64,000 nucleotides of DNA from Roseiconus nitratireducens. GTDB taxonomy: Bacteria; Planctomycetota; Planctomycetia; Pirellulales; Pirellulaceae. Of the stretch, positions 1 through 6,395 are shown one piece after another. The first letter of the stretch is position 1; each line of letters opens with the position of its first letter. The notes under the pieces are model-generated. The model worked only from the letters and a program-made list of their open reading frames with translations. It was not told the origin of the DNA and did no database searches. Position numbers and translations under genes: made by a program. The stretch covers positions 1 through 64,000 of the forward strand of contig NZ_VWOX01000023.1 of the NCBI RefSeq assembly GCF_008629675.1. The letters run 5' to 3'.

Positions 1-19
1 TGCCAGAACTTGTCAAATA

Positions 20-38
20 ATTGGTGCCTGGCACCAAT
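20..38. repeat. 19-bp perfect palindrome (TTGGTGCC family)
   Basis: ATTGGTGCC-T-GGCACCAAT is a perfect palindrome with nine-base arms around a single central base. It lies about 100 bases upstream of the ankyrin gene. Four related but imperfect copies (TTGGTGCCASCCACCAA type) follow that gene at 1411-1573. It may be a dispersed repeat, a small hairpin or a protein-binding site; the sequence does not decide between these. Confidence 0.7.
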
Positions 39-144
39 CTAAAAAAACTGCCGGATTCGTTTGAGCTAGCTGATGACCGAATTCGCAGGAGGTTTTTGAG
101 AAGCTTTGGCTCAACCATCCACCGGCTCTTGAGGAAACAATACG

Positions 145-1389
145 ATGACTCGCAAAAACCCGCTTTTCCAAATATTCGCCTGCCTCGCGTTTCTGACGCT
201 GTTTACGTCAGCCGGCATGCTCCGCGGCGGGACCCCCAAATCCGTCTCTTCGGCAGACCAGGTATCCCATCCGGACGAAAATGGTGAGGTTGAAGTTGAG
301 GCTACCGCTCGGCTGTATCGAGCGTTGTGTGAATTGAATGAGAACTGGGCCGATCGTGACCCGAACTTCGACATTGTTGTTGACGCTGGGTCCATCGACG
401 ACGAGGTGTCGTTGATTCAAACTCACCTGATGCTGGTCATCAGCGAACTGCAAACGGCAGACATTCACCATCTCAGCGAATCGCAATTGACGAACCGTTT
501 GGCCCACATCCATAGCTTGCGGGCCTATGCGGCGAATGGCAACTTCCCACGTAACGTTTTCACAGCCGGACGCTGCCCGGTCTTCATCGATCCGTGGGGA
601 ACTCACTGCGCCGTCGGTCATCTGATCGCCACTTCCGGACACGCAGGCTTGGCAAACGCTATCAACTCAGAACATCAGCTGGACCTCCTTAATGACATCA
701 AAACTCTCGGACTGGCGGAATGGCAACGTGACTCCGGCTTGAGTCTCGACGAATTAGCGCTGATTCAACCCACTTATGTCAGCACCACATTGAAATACCC
801 GAAAGAGATTGAATCTCTGATCCTGGGCGATTCTCAACCGGTGATCACCGCAATTGAAAACGGAAACCTGAGTGTCGACGCCCGATGTGGTGGAAAAACT
901 CTGCTGCATTTTGCCGCCGCAACAGGCGACCTTTCCCTCGTCAAACTGCTGGTTCAAAAAGGCGCTGATCTGCAAGCGGTTTCCGAACTCGGTTGCGGAA
1001 AATCTGAACTTGCCAAAGGCGGAAGCCAGACGGTCGTGGACGTGCGATGGAATCAATCGACTTCCGTCAGCAATCGGGGTGGTTTGAGCATCGGTCGTCG
1101 CGGCCCAGTGTTTCAGACGCCGCGAGGTCAGGTTGTTGCAGGCGTTCTAAACGACCTGCATGGCGGACTCGCCGGAATGAATGCACTCGACTACGCGACA
1201 CGGACGCTTCAATCTTCTCGATACGGGTATGCAAGGCGGACAATAGCGATGCCTGGCGTCGGAGCCATCCGTTTCAAGTCCCAGGAAATCGACCCCAACG
1301 ACCCGATCGAGGCACTCAAGTCAGACCGCGCCGCGGTCGCAGCGTGGCTCAAGGACCGAGGACTGAACAAAAAAGCAGACCTAGGCTGA
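145..1389 (+). CDS. Secreted ankyrin-repeat protein with a conserved Cys-containing domain
   Basis: The 414-residue protein has a signal peptide (charged start, hydrophobic stretch about residues 8-25). Residues about 50-215 form a domain with the sequence GRCPVFIDPWGTHCAVGHLI and an ending SGLSLDELALIQPTY. I believe this domain recurs in uncharacterised bacterial proteins, and its two cysteines could pair outside the cytoplasm. From about residue 249 there is one clear ankyrin repeat (GKTLLHFAAATGDLSLVKLL) and, after an insert, a second degenerate one (GMNALDYATRTL ... AAVAAWLKDRG). Ankyrin repeats mediate protein binding, so a periplasmic interaction role is likely, but the partner is unknown. 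The start is supported by GAGGA about nine bases upstream. It stands alone between TTGGTGCC-type repeats. Confidence 0.8.
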   Translation: MTRKNPLFQIFACLAFLTLFTSAGMLRGGTPKSVSSADQVSHPDENGEVEVEATARLYRALCELNENWADRDPNFDIVVDAGSIDDEVSLIQTHLMLVISELQTADIHHLSESQLTNRLAHIHSLRAYAANGNFPRNVFTAGRCPVFIDPWGTHCAVGHLIATSGHAGLANAINSEHQLDLLNDIKTLGLAEWQRDSGLSLDELALIQPTYVSTTLKYPKEIESLILGDSQPVITAIENGNLSVDARCGGKTLLHFAAATGDLSLVKLLVQKGADLQAVSELGCGKSELAKGGSQTVVDVRWNQSTSVSNRGGLSIGRRGPVFQTPRGQVVAGVLNDLHGGLAGMNALDYATRTLQSSRYGYARRTIAMPGVGAIRFKSQEIDPNDPIEALKSDRAAVAAWLKDRGLNKKADLG

Positions 1390-1410
1390 AGCAACCTGGG
1401 GAAGTTGGAA

Positions 1411-1573
1411 AATTGGTGCCAGCCACCAGTTGATTGCGTCGCGAGCACGCAAGTTGGGAAAGTTGGTGCCAGCCACCAATTTGGTTGACCAGTTGATTGC
1501 GTCGCGAGTACGCAAGTTGGTGCCACCCACCAATTAATCTGGAGTAAGCGAAAGTTGGTGCCAGCCACCAACC
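1411..1573. repeat. Cluster of four TTGGTGCC inverted repeats
   Basis: Four near-palindromic copies start at about 1413, 1463, 1517 and 1554, each pairing TTGGTG with CCACCA(A). Between them a spacer of about 27 bases (GTTGATTGCGTCGCGAG, one variable base, then ACGCAAGTTG) occurs twice, at 1429-1455 and 1492-1518. The block begins about 20 bases after the ankyrin stop codon. It fills most of the 237-base gap to the next gene. Confidence 0.85.
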
Positions 1574-1626
1574 CGTACCTGAAAGCCACACTCTGGCGAG
1601 CGTCGCCATTCGTTTTTAGATAACGC

Positions 1627-2037
1627 CTAAGGCTCGGTCGTCACGACTTTCAACACCTCCGCGGTGTCCAGGAATTGGACAAACTCCGTGACCAATCCGT
1701 CGTCATCGAGCGTGATCTGGTCAAAGATCTCCGTCGTGATCTGTTGGCCGTTGGGAACGAACGTCGCCTTCAGTCGATAGCGGATGGCTGCTTCGTTGCC
1801 ATCGATCACGGCCTTCCATTCGAGAATCTCCTGCCAGTCCCAGACCTCAAACAACTGCGTCATCACGTCACGCAGCAGGGCGGGTGCCGCGGCGGTGCGA
1901 GGAAGCAATGTTTCGTTAGCCGTCGAAATGCGAAAAACGGCGTCTTCGCGAAAACACTCCAGCGCCGCGTCCACGTCTCCCTCGCACCGGACGTCATAAA
2001 TTCTTTTCAAACGATTCTCAAAACTTGCTCTGTCCAT
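1627..2037 (-). CDS. NTF2-like / SnoaL-like protein
   Basis: The 136-residue protein has the size and pattern of the NTF2-like (SnoaL) fold: an N-terminal helix ending in EGDVDAALECFREDAVFRIS, a middle helix with QLFEVWDWQEILEWKAVIDG, and a closing curved sheet (RYRLKATF, TTEIFDQITLDDDGLVTEFVQFLDT). The family covers small-molecule isomerases and cyclases as well as proteins with no known reaction; I see no decisive catalytic residue. I chose the ATG at 2035-2037, because the open frame extends upstream to 2484 but that part shows no domain character. It is divergent from the NmrA-like oxidoreductase gene, with 328 bases between them. Confidence 0.75.
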   Translation of the reverse strand: MDRASFENRLKRIYDVRCEGDVDAALECFREDAVFRISTANETLLPRTAAAPALLRDVMTQLFEVWDWQEILEWKAVIDGNEAAIRYRLKATFVPNGQQITTEIFDQITLDDDGLVTEFVQFLDTAEVLKVVTTEP

Positions 2038-2365
2038 CGCAGACTCTGTCACGGTGAATGAGATAGGCCGGACCTGATTGCCACCGGCCGCCATTGTACC
2101 CGATTCAAAACTGTCCCCGATGTGCAACTGGTGGATCTCCCTCCGACCGGAAGCGACTGCAGGAAGCCCCAGACGAACCGACGACGCACCCGACAGGCAC
2201 GATCCCGATCTCCACGCGGACGCCCCCACAAGACTTGGTACCACGTTCCATCGCCTGATTCTCGTGCAGCGGTACTTGCGTCGCTGCCAGTGCACCGATC
2301 GAATCCTCGACTTCCAAATCGACTGATTTAGCAGCCAAACCACAAGCATTGAAATCCGAGACGCG
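2038..2365. other. Intergenic region between divergent genes
   Basis: This 328-base stretch separates the NTF2-like gene (minus) from the oxidoreductase gene (plus) and should carry both promoters. Open frames cross it but none resembles a protein I recognise. I see no convincing promoter boxes, repeats or structured RNA. Confidence 0.4.
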
Positions 2366-3103
2366 ATGAACGACAGAACAACGGTGCTGGTCCTGGGGGC
2401 AACCGGCGCGACGGGGATGCTGCTGGTACGACAGCTGCTCGACCGAGGACTCGCTGTCAAGGCGCTGGTGCGTTCGCGAGACAAGCTGCCGGAGGCCCTC
2501 CAGCAGCAGGACCGGCTGACAATGATTCAGGACAGCGTCTTGGATCTCAGCGAAAAAGCCTTTGCGGACCTGGTCGACGGTTGCGACGCCGTCGCTTCCT
2601 GCCTGGGACACAACCTGAGTCTGAAGGGGATCTTTGGACATCCGCGCCGGTTGGTGACGGACGCAATCCGGCGAACCTGCCAAGCGGTTGGCGAACATCA
2701 CTCCGGCAAGCCGATCAAATTGCTGCTGATGAACACCGCGGGCAACAGCAATCGTGACCTCCAAGAACCGGTCTCGATAGCGCAAAGCTGCGTGATCGGA
2801 CTGCTGCGACGATTGGTCCCACCGCATCGAGACAACGAAGAAGCCGCCGATTTTCTTCGGACAAATGTCGGTCAAAACGACACCGCCATCGAGTGGGTAG
2901 TCATTCGTCCAGACAGCCTGGTCGATGAAGACTCGGTGAATCCCTACCAACTTCATTCTTCACCGACTCGCAGCGCAATCTTCAATCCAGGCAAAACCAG
3001 CCGCGTCAATGTCGCCCACTTCATGACCGAATTGATCACTGACGACGAACTGTGGAACGCTTGGAGGGGCCGAATGCCGGTGATCTACAACACGCCATCG
3101 TGA
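2366..3103 (+). CDS. NmrA-like / atypical SDR NAD(P)-binding oxidoreductase
   Basis: The 245-residue protein starts with a Rossmann nucleotide-binding motif, VLVLGATGATGMLLVRQLL (GxxGxxG), followed by ALVRSRDKL, typical of atypical short-chain dehydrogenases of the NAD(P)H-binding/NmrA type. A later WVVIRPDSLVDE segment corresponds to the conserved RP block of this group. The catalytic YxxxK of classical SDRs is not evident, so it may be a redox sensor, a reductase or a non-catalytic binder. The length is normal for the family. It is divergent from the NTF2-like gene and convergent with the glycohydrolase-like gene. Confidence 0.8.
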   Translation: MNDRTTVLVLGATGATGMLLVRQLLDRGLAVKALVRSRDKLPEALQQQDRLTMIQDSVLDLSEKAFADLVDGCDAVASCLGHNLSLKGIFGHPRRLVTDAIRRTCQAVGEHHSGKPIKLLLMNTAGNSNRDLQEPVSIAQSCVIGLLRRLVPPHRDNEEAADFLRTNVGQNDTAIEWVVIRPDSLVDEDSVNPYQLHSSPTRSAIFNPGKTSRVNVAHFMTELITDDELWNAWRGRMPVIYNTPS

Positions 3104-3192
3104 GCACCGGTTCGGGACCGAAGTTCGCAGAGGCCGCGACACTTTGTACTTCCCTCAATCGTCATGCACGCAGATCGACATCGCCGCTTCGC

Positions 3193-3207
3193 TGGTCCGC
3201 AGGACCA
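3193..3207. terminator. Short hairpin between convergent genes
   Basis: TGGTCC-GCA-GGACCA forms a six-base-pair stem with a three-base loop in the 112-base gap between two convergent genes. It could act as a bidirectional terminator, but there is no T-run and the stem is short. Confidence 0.25.
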
Positions 3208-3215
3208 CTTCGAGG

Positions 3216-4199
3216 TCAATTTCCGTCGCTGACGCCCCATTGAAATCCGAAGTCTTCGATCTGGTCACACAACGAATTCGTCGAAACGGATTGCCCGGCG
3301 GGTAAAATCGAATCCAAGACTTCCAGCGCGTATTGATATCCGCTCGCATCTCCGCCGCTATGGAACACGAATCGGTCGACTCCCGCTGCGCAGGCGGAAA
3401 TCAACTGCAGCAGGGGCATCAGTCGCCGGTTTCCGCCGTAGGCCCCGCAGCCCCAGTAACCGGTGTGAATGACTGTCTTGACCGTGGGTGAAACGGACCG
3501 AGTGGACTCAAGGACGGCGGCCCGGAACCCGGTCAACGTCGCAGCCAGGATCGATCGGATCTGCTGCAACGTGTACTGGCCGTGGCCGCAAACGGGGGCC
3601 TCCATTGCCAACACGTTACTGATCGTTGGCGGGTCCAGGACGCTAACCGCCCGACGAATCGTATCGGGACTCGCCCGCGCAAAGGCATTTCCGTACAAGC
3701 CGTAAGGCCGACCCGCCGACGCATTAGGTTCAGTGGCCACCGCGCAGCGACGGTGGACACCCATGATGCACACGGGGGTGGCTGCTCCGTCTTTCACCGT
3801 CATCGGCGTTCCGCCGGCATCGATCACGGCGTGACGCAACGAAGCCAACGCAGGATGTTCGGCGACCTGCATTTCATCTTGGGCGAACAGGGGACCACCG
3901 TAGGCAATGAATAGGTGATGGTGAGCGAAGTTCAGGTGCCATTCCACTTGATCAGGCGGCGAGGCAGGATACGAAGAGAACGCATCGTCCAGTTCCAATG
4001 CCGGACGCTCCGCGACGCGAGTCATCGTTTCAGGCAAGTCCTGTTCTCGCCAACGTGAAAAACTCACGGTGCCGCTGTGTTCGGAACCCGCGGAACAGGC
4101 CATGTCGAAAACAATTCGTTTGTTCGCGTCGTGGACTTCCGGCGGAAAATGAGACACTAACCATTGCGCATCAAACTCGTAGCGTTCCAACGCCTCCAT
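3216..4199 (-). CDS. Poly(ADP-ribose) glycohydrolase-like (PARG-type macrodomain) protein
   Basis: This 327-residue protein carries two blocks recalling the PARG catalytic domain. At about 90-118, NFAHHHLFIAYGG is followed by LFAQDEMQVAEHPAL, matching the PARG signature in which a Gly-rich loop precedes QEE and an I/L-rich NPEL segment; here the pair is DE, keeping the final catalytic Glu. At about 246-265, TGYWGCGAYGGNRRLMPLLQ matches TGNWGCGAFGGD..LKALIQ of PARG, with Tyr replacing both Asn869 and Phe875 (human numbering). PARG removes ADP-ribose chains from proteins. No signal peptide is visible. I chose the ATG at 4197-4199, preceded by GAGGG; an in-frame TTG lies at 4256. The substrate and activity are unproven given the two substitutions. 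Confidence 0.6.
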   Translation of the reverse strand: MEALERYEFDAQWLVSHFPPEVHDANKRIVFDMACSAGSEHSGTVSFSRWREQDLPETMTRVAERPALELDDAFSSYPASPPDQVEWHLNFAHHHLFIAYGGPLFAQDEMQVAEHPALASLRHAVIDAGGTPMTVKDGAATPVCIMGVHRRCAVATEPNASAGRPYGLYGNAFARASPDTIRRAVSVLDPPTISNVLAMEAPVCGHGQYTLQQIRSILAATLTGFRAAVLESTRSVSPTVKTVIHTGYWGCGAYGGNRRLMPLLQLISACAAGVDRFVFHSGGDASGYQYALEVLDSILPAGQSVSTNSLCDQIEDFGFQWGVSDGN

Positions 4200-4357
4200 G
4201 GTGCCCTCACATTGAATCGTGGATAGCGATCGATCGGCTGATCTCATCTGCGGCAAGCGACGCGTGGATCCGCGCCGGGTCGGTCACCAGCCTAAGCCAT
4301 TGCAAACCGTACCGTTGCAACGATCAAGGGGAAATCACTTGCGCCGCAACACTTGAC

Positions 4358-4501
4358 TCAATGGCACCCCGGCAAACTCGCTCCATCAATGGCGAGTGCC
4401 GGCAACGGTTCCATCTCATCGGCTATCTGCGGGCGCGACGCATCACGCTTCAGCCGCTCGATCTCGGCCAGCGACCGCAGCAAAGTGACCAAATTTTGCA
4501 A
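4358..4501 (-). other. Possible short coding remnant
   Basis: A 47-codon minus-strand frame (TTG start, directly preceded by TAA) reads LLRSLAEIERLKRDASRPQI and has a coding-like composition. It lies upstream of the glycohydrolase-like gene on the same strand. It may be a small protein, a gene remnant or chance. The rest of 4200-4719 shows nothing I recognise. Confidence 0.2.
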
Positions 4502-4809
4502 TTATCGTCTTCGACGTTTGCCGAAAACACCAATGAAACGGATTGTTGGGTGGAGCTCGCGAAAGCAGCGGAGCCAACGCGAGCGGTGACACCGGCAGAA
4601 GTGAAGACAGGTCGAGTTTTCGGATTGAACAAACTTGGAGGAGGATGAGGGAAGCGAGCGATTGGTCCCTGATTTGCGTCTTGCTAATCAGCGACAGAGT
4701 TCAAGTGCTGGCAACACCATTGAGACGCTGAAAACGGGGGCAAACATGCCTTTAAAGCCCGTCGCGTCCCGAACGGGGGTTTGCCGAACCAAAGGACTCT
4801 GAAGCTGGC

Positions 4810-5066
4810 ATGCAATGAATTGCCGACGTCGCCATCAAGCGTTTCGCCGCAATGAGACGCGAATCGGAGACCCGATTCACGGACAACGGTTACGCCGCCA
4901 CGCAATTTCTTGCAGCCACCGCCATGACGCGTTTCGCGTCGGTCTTAAGCGAATCGAAAAACGGATTCGCCGACGGCCGAAACGCAGGCACGCAGATTAT
5001 TGCAGCCGACCCCATGGCGAGCGTGGCTGCGGCCGCAATCGGAACAAAAATCCGGCCCGGATTTTC
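4810..5066. repeat. Three-copy tandem repeat, 90-base period, each copy ending in a hairpin
   Basis: Degenerate copies begin at 4810, 4900 and 4990. Each opens with RYGCA..-type sequence followed by TTGC and CCATG/CCATC. Each ends in a distinct stem: GAATCGG/CCGATTC (4861-4878), GCGAATC/GATTCGC (4949-4970) and AAAATCCGG/CCGGATTTT (5047-5065). Copy two also holds GACGCG-TTT-CGCGTC (4926-4940). The period is a multiple of three, and one plus frame reads repeated peptide (TRFASVLSESKNGFADGRNA beside AGTQIIAADPMASVAAAAIG). That frame has a stop in copy one, so I treat it as a structured repeat or decayed coding repeat rather than a gene. Confidence 0.75.
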
Positions 5067-5146
5067 ACCGTGCGGACGACACGACAGCAGCCCGCGTCTG
5101 GAGTGAAAGAAGCTTCCTGAACCGATCCACGATTTCTGCCGAACCG

Positions 5147-5163
5147 CCGGGGCCTGGCCCCGG
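5147..5163. promoter_or_regulatory. Perfect palindrome upstream of the RND operon
   Basis: CCGGGGCC-T-GGCCCCGG has eight-base arms around one central base and ends 26 bases before the adaptor start codon. Its position suits an operator or a leader hairpin affecting expression of the efflux operon. No adjacent regulator gene is present. Confidence 0.4.
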
Positions 5164-5189
5164 AAGGCAACCATCCAACGACAACCACT

Positions 5190-6383
5190 ATGAAAGTCTC
5201 ACCAATCCCAGCGATCCTGATGGCATCCGTTTGCCTGATCCTGCCCGCCTGTACCAAGTTGGAGGCGCATCTGAACGATGTGACTCATAGCGAAGAGCAT
5301 CTCGAAGCATCACAGCACGGTGGAGAGCACGCAGAAGGAGGACACGGCGAGCACGGCGGGGAGCACAGCGGCGAGCATCACCAGCACAAGATCATTGTCA
5401 CCAGCCCCCAGTCGAAGGACGTCACCAGCACGCAGCAGTATGTCTGCCAGATTCACTCGTGCCGACATATCGAAGTCTGCGCGTTGGAGACCGGGTATCT
5501 CGAAGCGATTCCGGTTCAGGAGGGGCAACTGGTCAACGAAGGCGACTTGATGTTCAAGATCTATCCGCCGCTTTACAAGGCCAAGCTGGAGTCGGAGGAA
5601 GCGGAAGCCCAACTCGCGCAGATTGAATACAACAACACGGAAAAGCTGTTCAAGCAGAACGTGGTTTCGCAGCAGGAAGTGGCGCTCGCGCAGGCGAAAT
5701 TATCCAAGGCGAAGGCGAAAGTGAACTTGGCGTTAGCCGAGTTGAACTTCACGAATGTCACGGCGCCGTTCACGGGCATCATCGACCGCCTGCATCATCA
5801 ACAGGGAAGCCTGATTGAAGAGGGTGACATTCTGACGACGCTGTCGGACAACAGCGTGATGTGGGTGTACTTCAATGTCCCCGAGGCTCGGTATCTGGAA
5901 TACAAGGCCGGTCTGGCGAAGGACGAAGACAAACTGCAGATCGACCTGAAGCTTGCCAACCACACGATCTTCCCCCACTCGGGCAAGATCAGTGCGATCG
6001 AAGCTGATTTCAACAACGAGACCGGCAACATCGCCTTTCGGGCGGACTTTCCCAATCCCGACGGTTTGCTCCGTCACGGCCAGACCGGAAGCGTGCTGAT
6101 CAGCCGCGTCTTGAAGGATGCCATCGTCATCCCTCAGCGAGCGACCTACGAGATTCTTGCCAAGCGTTACGTGTATGTCGTCGGCGATGACAACGTGGTG
6201 CACCAACGTGAAATCAACATCGAAACAGAACTGCCCGACATCTTTGTGATCAAAGACGGCATCGAGGAAGGAGAGAAAATCGTCCTGGAGGGCATCCGTC
6301 AGGTGCGAGACGGCGACCAAGTGGAGTATGAGTTTCAAGCTCCCGAAGAGGTCCTTAGCAACTTGAAATACAAGGCTGAATAA
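5190..6383 (+). CDS. RND efflux membrane fusion protein (periplasmic adaptor), His-rich lipoprotein
   Basis: This is the adaptor linking an inner-membrane RND pump to an outer-membrane channel. The 397 residues start with a lipoprotein signal (LILPAC, Cys21 as lipidation site). Then come an unusual His/Glu/Gly-rich segment (about 33-70), a lipoyl/barrel half-motif with LETGYLEAIPVQEGQLVNEG, a coiled-coil hairpin (AKLESEEAEAQLAQIEYNNT onwards), the second half (VTAPFTGIIDRLHHQQGSLI), and a beta-barrel plus membrane-proximal domain to the end. Length and order fit the AcrA/MexA family. The His-rich segment is not part of the family core and could bind metal ions. The permease starts 12 bases downstream. 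No Shine-Dalgarno site is visible. Confidence 0.93.
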   Translation: MKVSPIPAILMASVCLILPACTKLEAHLNDVTHSEEHLEASQHGGEHAEGGHGEHGGEHSGEHHQHKIIVTSPQSKDVTSTQQYVCQIHSCRHIEVCALETGYLEAIPVQEGQLVNEGDLMFKIYPPLYKAKLESEEAEAQLAQIEYNNTEKLFKQNVVSQQEVALAQAKLSKAKAKVNLALAELNFTNVTAPFTGIIDRLHHQQGSLIEEGDILTTLSDNSVMWVYFNVPEARYLEYKAGLAKDEDKLQIDLKLANHTIFPHSGKISAIEADFNNETGNIAFRADFPNPDGLLRHGQTGSVLISRVLKDAIVIPQRATYEILAKRYVYVVGDDNVVHQREINIETELPDIFVIKDGIEEGEKIVLEGIRQVRDGDQVEYEFQAPEEVLSNLKYKAE

Positions 6384-6395
6384 GGAACCTCGTCA

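Noticed and set aside
1411..1573. CRISPR array
   Set aside because: Repeat units are short, imperfect palindromes with irregular and partly identical spacers, and there are no cas genes.
1627..2484. Full 285-codon minus-strand frame as one gene
   Set aside because: The first 149 codons have Arg/Ser-rich shadow-like composition and no domain; the NTF2-like fold begins at the ATG at 2037.
4890..5174. 94-codon minus-strand frame over the 90-base repeat
   Set aside because: All frames are open here because of GC content and the repeat; a plus frame looks equally protein-like, so neither is supported as a gene.
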